The position numbers and the translations under genes were made by a program. The notes under the pieces are model-generated. The model saw only the letters and a program-made list of their open reading frames with translations, made no database searches and had not been told where the DNA came from. From CALINB01 sp938045325 (GTDB lineage: Bacteria; Pseudomonadota; Alphaproteobacteria; Rhodospirillales; CALINB01), in contig JAYNQW010000011.1 in assembly GCA_038114465.1 (NCBI GenBank), positions 48,836 to 112,835 of the forward strand: a stretch of 64,000 nt of DNA, in the 5' to 3' direction. Below, piece by piece: positions 27,077 to 35,322 of this stretch; positions within the stretch are counted from its first letter, which is position 1, and every line of letters begins with the position of its first letter.

Positions 27077-28333
27077 TTAAGCTTGCGGCCGGACCAAGGC
27101 ATGGCGCTTTTTACCGGCCGAGAGTTTAACAAAGCCTTCGTCGGAAACATCGCCGATCCCGACGGTTTGGGTTTCGTCCTTGATGGCAACATCATTCACG
27201 CGCCCGCCGCCGGAACGAATTAATCGGCGTGCTTCACTTTTTGATTTTGCAAGGCCCGCCCGGCATAGCAGTTCGAATGCCGGTACACCGTTTTCAAGAT
27301 CGCGTTTAGGAACGTCGATGCTCGGCAGGTCATCACCGCTACCGCCTTCTTCAAATGTTTTACGGGCCGTTTCGGCGGCTTCCACCGCCGCCTTTTCGCC
27401 GTGGCATAATATGGTGACCGCCGTCGCGAGGGTTTTCTTCGCCTCGTTCAGTTCCGCGCCTTCGAGTTTTTCGAGCTCTTCGATTTCTTCGAGCGGCATT
27501 TCCGTGAACAAGCGCAGGAAACGGCCGACATCCGCATCTTCCGTGTTGCGCCAATATTGCCAATAATCGTAAGGCGACAGCATATCCGCATTGAGCCATA
27601 CGGCACCCTCGGCGGTTTTGCCCATTTTTGCGCCCGACGAGGTCGTCAGCAGCGGCGTTGTGAGGCCGTATAGCGTATTATTATCGATCCGCCGGCCAAG
27701 CTCGACGCCGTTGATGATATTGCCCCATTGATCGGACCCGCCCATCTGAAGTGTGCAGTTATGACGCCGCGACAATTCGAGAAAATCATAAGCTTGAAAA
27801 ATCATGTAATTGAATTCGAGAAAGCTGAGCGGATGTTCCCGTTCGAGGCGGAGTTTGACGCTTTCAAATGTCAGCATCCGGTTGACGGAAAAATGCCGGC
27901 CGTATTCGCGCAGAAAGGGAATGTATTCGAGGCCATCAAGCCAGTCGGCGTTATTGACCATGACGGCATCGGTGGGCCCATCGCCAAATGTCAGGTATTT
28001 TGAAAATACATTTTTGATGCCGGCCATATTTTTGGCGATGTCGTCATCACCAAGAAGCTGGCGCGATTCGTCTTTACCGGAAGGGTCGCCGACTTTTGAT
28101 GTGCCGCCGCCCATCAACACGATTGGCTTGTGCCCTGACTTTTGCAAGGCGCGCAGCAACATGATTGAAACGAGGCTCCCGGCATGTAGGCTTGGCGCCG
28201 TGCAGTCAAAGCCGATATAGGCGGTGACCGTTTGTTCAGCCGCTTGGGCATCCAAGGCGTCAAGGTCCGTGCACTGATGGAGGTAACCTCGTTCGGTCAC
28301 GGTGCGGATAAAGTCCGAGCGGTATTGGGTCAT
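27077..28333 (-). CDS. tyrS: Tyrosyl-tRNA synthetase
   Basis: The 418-residue class I synthetase charges tRNA-Tyr. The HIGH-type motif is CTAPSLHAGSLV, the tyrosine pocket includes EFNYMIFQAYDFLEL and MGGSDQWGNIING, and the KMSKS-type loop is GAKMGKTA. The C-terminal S4 RNA-binding domain is visible in LAKSKSEARRLIRSGGGRVN. The length matches the bacterial TyrRS-1 type. It is divergent from anmK across 87 bases. Confidence 0.97.
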   Translation of the reverse strand: MTQYRSDFIRTVTERGYLHQCTDLDALDAQAAEQTVTAYIGFDCTAPSLHAGSLVSIMLLRALQKSGHKPIVLMGGGTSKVGDPSGKDESRQLLGDDDIAKNMAGIKNVFSKYLTFGDGPTDAVMVNNADWLDGLEYIPFLREYGRHFSVNRMLTFESVKLRLEREHPLSFLEFNYMIFQAYDFLELSRRHNCTLQMGGSDQWGNIINGVELGRRIDNNTLYGLTTPLLTTSSGAKMGKTAEGAVWLNADMLSPYDYWQYWRNTEDADVGRFLRLFTEMPLEEIEELEKLEGAELNEAKKTLATAVTILCHGEKAAVEAAETARKTFEEGGSGDDLPSIDVPKRDLENGVPAFELLCRAGLAKSKSEARRLIRSGGGRVNDVAIKDETQTVGIGDVSDEGFVKLSAGKKRHALVRPQA

Positions 28334-28420
28334 TCGTGCGGCAATCTGCTCTTGTCGGGAGCGCTGGTGAATATCACAATCATTGGCAGCCTACAACGTT
28401 CGAACCGATCAAGGAAAGAC

Positions 28421-29533
28421 ATGGGGCAGGTACGGCAACCAGACCAGGATAAACACCCGATCATCACGGCCATTGGGCTGATGAGCGGCACGTCCATGGA
28501 TGGGATTGACGCCGCCCTGATCGAAACCGATGGTCAAAGCATCAACCGATTCGGTCCGGTTGTTCATACGCCCTATGACGAACTTTTCCGCCTTCAATTG
28601 CGCGCGCTGTTGGGCCGAAAGCCAGATCAAGCTCCCGCGTGGGATGAGACGATCAAGGCGCTAACCGAAAAACATGCCGCTGCCGTGCAGCAGCTGCTTG
28701 ATGAGAATGACTTGGCGCCGGGTGATATCGACATCATCGGTTTTCATGGTCACACGGTGCTGCACCAACCGGATGCGGGCAAAACCTATCAGATCGGTGA
28801 CGGCGCGTTATTGGCCCGATTAACGGGCATTGCCGTCGTCAACGATTTGCGCCAGGCGGATATGGCCGCCGGTGGGCAAGGTGCGCCCTTAGCGCCGCTT
28901 TATCATTGTGCGTTGGCAGACGAGATCGAAAAACCGCTAGCCGTGCTCAACGTGGGCGGCGTTGCCAACGTGACGTGGATCGGAAATGGCGATGCGATCC
29001 TTGCGTTCGATACAGGGCCGGGCAATGCCCTGATCGATGACTGGGTGCAGCAAACTATCCAACAGCCATACGATACGGGCGGCCGTTTAGCCCGGTCGGG
29101 AACGGTCAATCAGGATGTTTTATCAACGTTATTGTCGCATCCTTATTTTAAGCAAGAGCCGCCGAAATCGCTCGACCGGTTGGACTTTTCGATTGATGCT
29201 TCGACCGGGTTATCACCGGAAGACGGAGCCGCTACGTTAACGGCCTTGACCGCCGAAGCGGTGCGCAAATCATGTGCTTTTTTTCCGGCTCAGCCGAAAC
29301 GATGGTTGGTTTGCGGCGGCGGCCGCCATAACGAAACACTAATGGACTTGTTAACCGATGCCCTAAACGTTCCTGTCGAGCCGGTCGAGGCGGTTGGGTG
29401 GATGGGGGATGCGTTGGAGGCGCAAGCCTTCGGGTTTTTTGCCGTCCGTTCACTCTATGGCCTTGCCTTAACAGTGCCGGGCACGACAGGGGTCAGCGCG
29501 CCAACGACCGGCGGCGTCTTGCATAAAGTTTAG
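28421..29533 (+). CDS. anmK: Anhydro-N-acetylmuramic acid kinase
   Basis: The 370-residue enzyme converts 1,6-anhydroMurNAc and ATP to MurNAc-6-phosphate in cell-wall recycling. The ATP-binding start is IGLMSGTSMDGIDAALIE, followed by DIIGFHGHTVLHQP, VVNDLRQADMAAGGQGAPL and AFDTGPGNALIDDW, all family signatures. ATG 28421 has AAGGA seven bases upstream; extending the frame upstream would run into tyrS and has no support. The tyrS-anmK divergent pairing is frequent in alphaproteobacteria. It converges on a hydrolase gene. Confidence 0.95.
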   Translation: MGQVRQPDQDKHPIITAIGLMSGTSMDGIDAALIETDGQSINRFGPVVHTPYDELFRLQLRALLGRKPDQAPAWDETIKALTEKHAAAVQQLLDENDLAPGDIDIIGFHGHTVLHQPDAGKTYQIGDGALLARLTGIAVVNDLRQADMAAGGQGAPLAPLYHCALADEIEKPLAVLNVGGVANVTWIGNGDAILAFDTGPGNALIDDWVQQTIQQPYDTGGRLARSGTVNQDVLSTLLSHPYFKQEPPKSLDRLDFSIDASTGLSPEDGAATLTALTAEAVRKSCAFFPAQPKRWLVCGGGRHNETLMDLLTDALNVPVEPVEAVGWMGDALEAQAFGFFAVRSLYGLALTVPGTTGVSAPTTGGVLHKV

Positions 29534-29549
29534 GTTCAAGCAGGATTAT

Positions 29550-30203
29550 TTAAGCGACTTCTTCTTCGGTCATGGACTTGTCGACGTAATCACCAAAGTA
29601 ATCGTCGAGCGTGTTCATGTGATCTTGGAAGAAGTGGTCGGCGCCGTTGATTAAACGGTAATCAAGCGTGATGTTCTTCTGGCTTGAAATTTTTTCCGCC
29701 AATTTATCGACCGATGCGCTTGGAATGATGTCGTCATTACTGCCGTGGATGATCATGCCTGAAGACGGGCAGGGGGCGAGGAACGAAAAGTCGTGCACAC
29801 TCGCCGGCGGGGCGACGGCGATAAAGCTACCGATTTCAGGCCGACGCATCATAAGCTGCATGGCGATCCAGGCGCCGAATGAGAATCCGCCGATCCAACA
29901 ATCCTTGGCGTTGGGGTTAATGGTTTGCATCCAATCGAGGGCGGAGGCGGCATCGCTCAACTCGCCCTGACCGTTATCGAACCGGCCCTGCGAACGACCG
30001 ACACCGCGGAAGTTAAATCGAAGAACGGAAAATCCCCGGGCCGTGAACGTTTGAAACATCGAGTAAACGATTTTGTTATTCATGGTGCCGCCATGCTGCG
30101 GGTGAGGATGAAGCACCAGGGCGATCGGTGCATTCGGTTGTTTCGAGTGGGTATAGCGCCCTTCGAGGCGGCCTTCCGGTCCGTTAAAAATGATTTCTGG
30201 CAT
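29550..30203 (-). CDS. Alpha/beta hydrolase (dienelactone-hydrolase-like)
   Basis: The 217-residue cytosolic protein has the alpha/beta-hydrolase pattern: ALVLHPHPQHGGTMNNK, FNFRGVGRSQGRFDNG, the nucleophile elbow CWIGGFSFGAWIA, an acidic residue in IHGSNDDIIPS, and the catalytic histidine in INGADHFFQDH. It matches the small conserved bacterial hydrolase group related to YqiA and human TEX30. The substrate is unknown. Confidence 0.85.
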   Translation of the reverse strand: MPEIIFNGPEGRLEGRYTHSKQPNAPIALVLHPHPQHGGTMNNKIVYSMFQTFTARGFSVLRFNFRGVGRSQGRFDNGQGELSDAASALDWMQTINPNAKDCWIGGFSFGAWIAMQLMMRRPEIGSFIAVAPPASVHDFSFLAPCPSSGMIIHGSNDDIIPSASVDKLAEKISSQKNITLDYRLINGADHFFQDHMNTLDDYFGDYVDKSMTEEEVA

Positions 30204-30308
30204 GGTTAATCCGCGGTCTCTCCCGAAATGAAGGCCTTCAATTTTAGGCCAGGAATGTAGGTTAGGGGCGCATTCTGCGCAAAATTACAGAATATCAAAG
30301 CCGTTTTC

Positions 30309-30337
30309 TTGATGAATTGACGGATGTGTCCTATATA
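30309..30337 (+). promoter_or_regulatory. Possible sigma-70-like promoter for cysE and the SUF cluster
   Basis: TTGATG at 30309-30314 and TATATA at 30332-30337 are separated by 17 bases in the 246-base gap upstream of cysE. The match is reasonable but the region is AT-rich, so chance is possible. Nothing else is recognised in this gap. Confidence 0.35.
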
Positions 30338-30449
30338 CTTGAAATTAAACGATGTTGAGCAACCCTTTCACATCAATTCGAAGGGGCTACAGTGGTCAGC
30401 GTGGCTCAACTTCGCCGAGATTGGGCATTCGTAAGATACTCTCAAGACG

Positions 30450-31190
30450 ATGATATTCAAGAGGCTACAAGAAGATATTCGCGCCTTTATGACGCGTGAC
30501 CCCGCCGCTAAATCGCGGCTGGAGGTGTTTCTGTGCTATCCGGGGCTGCATGCCATTTTATTCTATCGGTTATCGAGCGCCCTCTGGCGGCATAAGTGGT
30601 TCTTGTTGGGCCGGTTTATTTCACATCTCGGGCGGATGCTGACTTCCATCGAGATTCATCCGGGGGCGAAAATCGGCCGTCGTTTTGTAATTGATCATGG
30701 CACTGGCGTAGTGATCGGCGAAACCTCGGTGATCGGTGATGATGTCACGCTTTATCATGGGGTGACACTCGGCGGCATTGCGCCATCGGTCGATTCGGCC
30801 GCTCAAATCGACATGAAACGCCACCCGACTTTGGAAAATAATGTGATCGTTGGTTCCGGTGCGCAAATTCTTGGTGACATCACCATCGGCGAAGGGGCGC
30901 GTGTCGGCTCTAATGCCGTCGTTACGCACGATGTGCCGGCTGGGACGACGGCGGTTGGTATTCCGGCGCGGGTCGTGATGCCGCAGGATAAAAATAAACC
31001 AAAACAGTTTGAGGCATACGGCCAGCCGATTGATGGCTGTCCGGACCCCGTGTTGCGGACCATTGAGGATTTGCGGGGCCAGGTTGCGCATTTAATGGAC
31101 CGGGTCGCCGCATTGGATGCGCAAAAACAAACCGCAGACGAAGAAGAGTCCGTGACGGAAAAGAAACCGGCCGCCTCGGGACGTTCGTAA
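30450..31190 (+). CDS. cysE: Serine O-acetyltransferase
   Basis: The 246-residue enzyme makes O-acetylserine, the committed precursor of cysteine. It has the N-terminal helical part, then a left-handed beta-helix of hexapeptide repeats: IEIHPGAKIGRRFVIDHGTG, VIGETSVIGDDVTLYHGVTL, and GDITIGEGARVGSNAVVTHD. The start in CysE-like style is MIFKRLQEDIRAFMTRDPAA. The C-terminal extension is longer and more charged than in short isoforms. As first gene of the iron-sulfur cluster it would supply the cysteine that the desulfurases consume. Confidence 0.95.
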   Translation: MIFKRLQEDIRAFMTRDPAAKSRLEVFLCYPGLHAILFYRLSSALWRHKWFLLGRFISHLGRMLTSIEIHPGAKIGRRFVIDHGTGVVIGETSVIGDDVTLYHGVTLGGIAPSVDSAAQIDMKRHPTLENNVIVGSGAQILGDITIGEGARVGSNAVVTHDVPAGTTAVGIPARVVMPQDKNKPKQFEAYGQPIDGCPDPVLRTIEDLRGQVAHLMDRVAALDAQKQTADEEESVTEKKPAASGRS

Positions 31191-31238
31191 GCATTTTTCT
31201 GATTCAGATATTCATACCGCTTTTGGGGGTGCTTCATC

Positions 31239-32354
31239 ATGAACGAGCCGGTTTATCTCGATCATAACGCAACAACACCCATCCGCCCGGAAGCCTTGGA
31301 GGCATCCAGGCATGTCCTCTCATTACTGGGGAATCCGTCATCGGTGCACAAATTCGGCCGGGATGTACGCCGCTATATCGAAGACGCCCGCGAAGCCCTT
31401 GCTGATTTCATTCATGCTGAGCCCGCCGACATCATTTTTACATCGGGCGGCACCGAAGCGAACAGTCTCGCGTTATGCGGCATTCGCCGTGATCATGTGT
31501 TTGTATCGGCCGTTGAACATGTATCCGTATTGGATGCCCGGGATGACATAAAACGCATTCCGGTTGACCAAAACGGAATTGTCGATTGTACCGCCCTCGA
31601 GGCTTTATTAAGCAGTGCCCGATCCGAATCGGTATTGGTTTCTGTCATGTTGGCGAATAACGAAACCGGGGTTATTCAACCGATCGAAACCATTATTGAT
31701 ATTGCCAAGAAACATGCGGCGCTCGTTCATTGCGATGCGGTGCAAGGGACGGCCAAGACACGGCTCGACTTTGCCGGCCTCGGCTTGGATATGATGAGTA
31801 TTTCCTCTCATAAGATCGGCGGGCCGCATGGCGCGGGCGCGCTCATTGTTAAGGACACGGCCGTTCTCAAAGCCATCATAAAGGGCGGCGGACAGGAGCG
31901 CGGTTATCGGGGCGGCACGGAAAACGCCCCGGGCATCGCCGGGCTTGGTGCCGCGGTTCAGTATGCCGGCGATATCGATGGGGAAGCGAATCGGCTGAGA
32001 GGCTTGCAAGCGGAACTCGAGAAAAAGGCCCACGATGTCATGCCGGCTACTCAAATTTTCGGAGAAAATGTGGAACGGCTGGCCAACACGACATGCCTGA
32101 CACTACCGGGTGTTTCGAGCGAAACTCAAGTGATGGCCCTGGATTTGGCCGGCGTGGCCGTGAGTGCGGGGGCGGCGTGTTCTTCGGGCAAGGTTGGTGC
32201 GTCCCATGTCTTGGAAGCCATGGGCGCCGGGAATACCGCCGCGGAGGCAATCCGGGTCAGCCTGGGATGGACCAGTACGTCCAGCGATATTGAACGGTTT
32301 ATCGATGCTTGGAAGGGCTTGGGGCACAAAGTTCAATTTGCCGCACAGGCCTAA
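31239..32354 (+). CDS. Cysteine desulfurase, NifS/IscS-like (first of three)
   Basis: The 371-residue class V PLP enzyme takes sulfur from cysteine to form a persulfide. It has YLDHNATTPIRPEALEA, TSGGTEANSLALCG, a cofactor Asp/Gln pair region VHCDAVQGTAKT, the Schiff-base lysine in SISSHKIGGPHGAG, and a catalytic cysteine in SAGAACSSGKVG. It follows cysE by 48 bases and precedes the Rrf2 regulator. Compared with the desulfurase at 39216 it is more diverged, so it may have a distinct acceptor. Confidence 0.92.
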   Translation: MNEPVYLDHNATTPIRPEALEASRHVLSLLGNPSSVHKFGRDVRRYIEDAREALADFIHAEPADIIFTSGGTEANSLALCGIRRDHVFVSAVEHVSVLDARDDIKRIPVDQNGIVDCTALEALLSSARSESVLVSVMLANNETGVIQPIETIIDIAKKHAALVHCDAVQGTAKTRLDFAGLGLDMMSISSHKIGGPHGAGALIVKDTAVLKAIIKGGGQERGYRGGTENAPGIAGLGAAVQYAGDIDGEANRLRGLQAELEKKAHDVMPATQIFGENVERLANTTCLTLPGVSSETQVMALDLAGVAVSAGAACSSGKVGASHVLEAMGAGNTAAEAIRVSLGWTSTSSDIERFIDAWKGLGHKVQFAAQA

Positions 32355-32384
32355 AACCCCTGATTTTTAGGGAGTATTGACGAT

Positions 32385-32407
32385 TTTTTGGCGGCGTCGG
32401 CCAAAAA
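32385..32407. terminator. Hairpin downstream of the first desulfurase gene
   Basis: TTTTTGGC at 32385-32392 pairs with GCCAAAAA at 32400-32407 across a seven-base loop, about 30 bases after the desulfurase stop. The A/T arms could work in either direction. No extra T-run follows the stem on the plus strand, so it is a weak terminator or attenuator, perhaps separating cysE-desulfurase transcription from the rrf2-suf transcript. Confidence 0.3.
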
Positions 32408-32440
32408 TTGGCGAGACTCTGGGGCTGGCGGCTTAAACCT

Positions 32441-32501
32441 GACTAAATTTGTCTTGATTTATCCTTTCATGATCAATATCTAATCTTTACTAATTCAGTA
32501 A
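32441..32501 (+). promoter_or_regulatory. Candidate Rrf2/IscR operator pair and promoter of the suf operon
   Basis: Two related AT-rich dyads precede the regulator gene: GAC-TAAATTT-GTC at 32441-32453 and TTACT-AATTC-AGTAA at 32487-32501; both contain ACTAA and GT at matching places. A possible promoter, TTGATT at 32454 with TATCTAAT about 17 bases later, lies between them. IscR-type regulators bind AT-rich dyads of this general form and repress their own suf/isc operon. The assignment is by resemblance. Confidence 0.4.
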
Positions 32502-32515
32502 GGATTTGCCTTTTC

Positions 32516-32974
32516 ATGTTACGCCTCAACCGGCTCACCGATTACGCCATTGTCGCCATGAGCAAAATGTCTCATGAACCGGAACGTGTCCGCACGACGA
32601 CGCAAATTTCGCTCGAAACGGCAGTGCCCATTCCGACAATCGCAAAGCTTTTAAATGCTTTGGTGAAAGGCGGCTTGGTTATTTCTCATCGCGGTGCTGC
32701 CGGCGGTTACACGCTAAGCCGGTCTGCCGAAGAGATTACGGCGGCGGATATTATTCAGGCCGTCGAAGGACCGATTTCATTAACCGCCTGTGTCGACGGC
32801 TCCGATGAAGAGTGCGGCATTCAATTCGACTGTCCCATGAGCGGAAACTGGAACAAAGTTAACCGGGCCATTCATAAAGCACTGACGGAAGTAACGCTTG
32901 CCGAGTTGGGCACGCCCAACCCCCCGCCGAAACAGCAAAAGTCCTCACCGGCCGCACTTAGGTCCACAGGATAA
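32516..32974 (+). CDS. Rrf2-family Fe-S-responsive regulator of the suf operon
   Basis: The 152-residue protein has an N-terminal winged helix-turn-helix (MLRLNRLTDYAIVAMSKM, then IPTIAKLLNALVKGGLV and HRGAAGGYTLSR). The cluster-binding cysteines are in LTACVDGSDEECGIQFDCPM, three cysteines as in IscR/SufR-type sensors. It probably senses Fe-S status and adjusts transcription of the genes that follow. Family members directly upstream of sufB are standard in alphaproteobacteria. AAGGA lies eleven bases before ATG 32516. The Pro/Gln-rich C-terminus is probably disordered. Confidence 0.92.
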   Translation: MLRLNRLTDYAIVAMSKMSHEPERVRTTTQISLETAVPIPTIAKLLNALVKGGLVISHRGAAGGYTLSRSAEEITAADIIQAVEGPISLTACVDGSDEECGIQFDCPMSGNWNKVNRAIHKALTEVTLAELGTPNPPPKQQKSSPAALRSTG

Positions 32975-33033
32975 ATATTATTTAAAAAATTTTAAAATGA
33001 AGCAAAACGGTTAAGAGGAAGGAATAACACGGC

Positions 33034-34506
33034 ATGGCTGCGACAGCCCAAACAGAACAGCAAGTTCGTGACGTTACGGAGCAAAAGTATAAATACGGCT
33101 TCGTCACCGATATCGAAATGGAAACGGCACCGAAAGGTCTTAACGAAGATATCGTTCGGTTCATTTCGGCGAAAAAGGAAGACCCCGAATGGCTGCTCGA
33201 ATGGCGGTTAAAGGCATTCCGCCACTGGTTGACCATGCCTGAACCGGAATGGGCCAAAGTCGCGTTTCCGCCGATCAATTATCAGGACGCCCATTATTAC
33301 GCTTCGCCGAAAAATAAAGAGAAACCGAAAAGCCTGGATGAGGTCGATCCGGAATTGCTGAAGACTTACGAGAAGCTGGGCATTCCCTTGAAAGAGCAAG
33401 AGGTTCTTGCCGGTGTCGAAGGGGCAGCGACTGTGGCGGTTGATGCGGTGTTCGATAGTGTGTCGGTGGCGACGACGTTTAAGAAGAAGCTCCAAGAAGT
33501 CGGTGTCATTTTCTGTTCGATTTCCGAAGCCATTAAAGAACATCCGGACCTCGTAAAGCAGTATATGGGCTCGGTGGTTCCCTATACGGACAATAAGCAC
33601 GCGACGCTGAACTCGGCCGTCTTTACGGATGGTTCGTTCGTTTACATTCCGCCCGGTGTGCGCTGCCCGATGGAGCTGTCGACCTACTTTCGGATCAATG
33701 CGGAAAACACCGGGCAATTTGAGCGCACCCTGATCATCGCTGACAAAGGCTCATACGTCAGTTATCTCGAAGGCTGCACGGCGCCCATGCGCGATGAAAA
33801 CCAACTGCATGCCGCGGTTGTTGAGTTGATCGCGCTCGACGATGCCGAAATAAAATATTCCACGGTGCAGAACTGGTATCCCGGTGATGAAAACGGCGTT
33901 GGCGGCATCTATAACTTCGTCACCAAGCGGGGCGCGTGCCGTGGTGTGAACTCGAAAATTTCCTGGACTCAGGTCGAAACCGGTTCGGCTATCACCTGGA
34001 AATACCCAAGCTGCATTTTGCAAGGTGATAATTCCGTTGGTGAGTTTTACTCGATCGCGATTACGAACAATCTCCAGCAGGCCGATACCGGTACGAAGAT
34101 GATTCACATCGGCAAAAACACACGCTCAAAAATTATTTCAAAGGGCATTTCCGCCGGACGCAGCAATCAGACGTATCGCGGCTTGGTTAAGATGACGCCA
34201 CGTGCCAGCGGCTCGCGTAATTTTACCCAATGCGATTCACTGTTGGTCGGTGATCAATGTGGCGCTCATACGGTGCCTTATATTGAAAGTAAGAATGCCT
34301 CAGCCGTTGTTGAGCATGAAGCGACAACATCAAAGATCAGCGACGATCAGTTGTTTTATCTGCGTCAGCGGGGTCTATCGGCGGAAGATGCCATCGCTCT
34401 TGTGGTGAACGGGTTTTGCCGCGAGGTCTTGCAGCAGTTGCCCATGGAATTTGCCGTCGAAGCACAAAAGCTTGTCGGCATCAGCCTTGAGGGCAGTGTC
34501 GGTTAA
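33034..34506 (+). CDS. sufB: Fe-S cluster assembly protein SufB
   Basis: The 490-residue scaffold subunit of SufBC2D receives sulfur and builds clusters. It has the SufB core of parallel beta-helix: FTDGSFVYIPPGVRCPMELS, SYLEGCTAPMRDENQLHAAV, and the conserved cysteine segment AITWKYPSCILQGDNSVGEF. SKIISKGISAGRSNQTYRGL and QLFYLRQRGLSAEDA are C-terminal signatures. AGAGGAAGGA precedes the ATG. The 59-base gap after the regulator gene fits one transcript. Confidence 0.97.
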   Translation: MAATAQTEQQVRDVTEQKYKYGFVTDIEMETAPKGLNEDIVRFISAKKEDPEWLLEWRLKAFRHWLTMPEPEWAKVAFPPINYQDAHYYASPKNKEKPKSLDEVDPELLKTYEKLGIPLKEQEVLAGVEGAATVAVDAVFDSVSVATTFKKKLQEVGVIFCSISEAIKEHPDLVKQYMGSVVPYTDNKHATLNSAVFTDGSFVYIPPGVRCPMELSTYFRINAENTGQFERTLIIADKGSYVSYLEGCTAPMRDENQLHAAVVELIALDDAEIKYSTVQNWYPGDENGVGGIYNFVTKRGACRGVNSKISWTQVETGSAITWKYPSCILQGDNSVGEFYSIAITNNLQQADTGTKMIHIGKNTRSKIISKGISAGRSNQTYRGLVKMTPRASGSRNFTQCDSLLVGDQCGAHTVPYIESKNASAVVEHEATTSKISDDQLFYLRQRGLSAEDAIALVVNGFCREVLQQLPMEFAVEAQKLVGISLEGSVG

Positions 34507-34537
34507 CACCAGGAATTGAATGAAGGAATGAAGGACA

Positions 34538-35299
34538 ATGGGTCAAACCCCGATGCTTGAAATCAAAGATTTGCATGCCACCGTTGACGGCAAGGCCATC
34601 TTAAATGGCCTGACGTTAACGATAAATCCGGGCGAAGTGCACGCCATCATGGGGCCGAACGGTTCGGGCAAAAGCACGCTGTCATACGTGCTAACGGGCC
34701 GTGAAGGCTATGACGTGACGAGCGGAGAAGTCTTGTATGAATGTGAGAGTATTCTGGGTTTGGAGCCTGAGGAACGGGCGGCCAAGGGTATATTTCTCGC
34801 GTTTCAATACCCTGTCGAAATTCCCGGCGTAACCAACACGACTTTCCTCAAGGAAGCGATGAATGCGGTGTTAAAACACCGTGGCGAAGATACCATGGAT
34901 GCGATGGAATTTATGAAGTTTCTGCGGGCAAAAACCAAGGAGCTCGGTATTGCGGAGGACATGATCAAGCGCTCCGTTAACGTCGGGTTTTCGGGCGGCG
35001 AGAAAAAGCGTAACGAGGTTTTGCAAATGGCTGTGTTGGAGCCGAAGTTAGCTATTCTCGATGAAACCGACAGTGGTCTCGATATCGATGCTTTGAAAAC
35101 CGTGTCGAACGGAGTGAATGCGTTACGTTCACCCGAGCGGTCGATGTTGGTTATCACCCATTATCAACGTCTGCTCGACTATATCGTGCCTGATTACGTG
35201 CATGTCTTAGCCAACGGCTCGATCAAGCAGTCCGGCGGCAAAGAGCTGGCGCTGGAACTTGAAAAGAACGGTTACGCCAGCTTTACCGAAGCGGCGTAA
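34538..35299 (+). CDS. sufC: Fe-S cluster assembly ATPase SufC
   Basis: The 253-residue ABC-type ATPase dimerises on SufB and SufD to drive the conformational change in cluster assembly. Walker A is MGPNGSGKSTLSYVL, the signature is NVGFSGGEKKRNEVLQM, and Walker B is LAILDETDSGLDIDALK, with the H-loop in VITHYQRLL. The SufC-specific LDETDSGLDID form separates it from transporter ATPases. It lies 31 bases after sufB. Confidence 0.97.
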   Translation: MGQTPMLEIKDLHATVDGKAILNGLTLTINPGEVHAIMGPNGSGKSTLSYVLTGREGYDVTSGEVLYECESILGLEPEERAAKGIFLAFQYPVEIPGVTNTTFLKEAMNAVLKHRGEDTMDAMEFMKFLRAKTKELGIAEDMIKRSVNVGFSGGEKKRNEVLQMAVLEPKLAILDETDSGLDIDALKTVSNGVNALRSPERSMLVITHYQRLLDYIVPDYVHVLANGSIKQSGGKELALELEKNGYASFTEAA

Positions 35300-35322
35300 A
35301 GATCAGAACAGGCTTTCTAAGA

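Noticed and set aside
28232..28420. Upstream extension of anmK
   Set aside because: It overlaps the divergent tyrS 5' end, and the anmK family N-terminus begins just after ATG 28421, which has a good ribosome-binding site.
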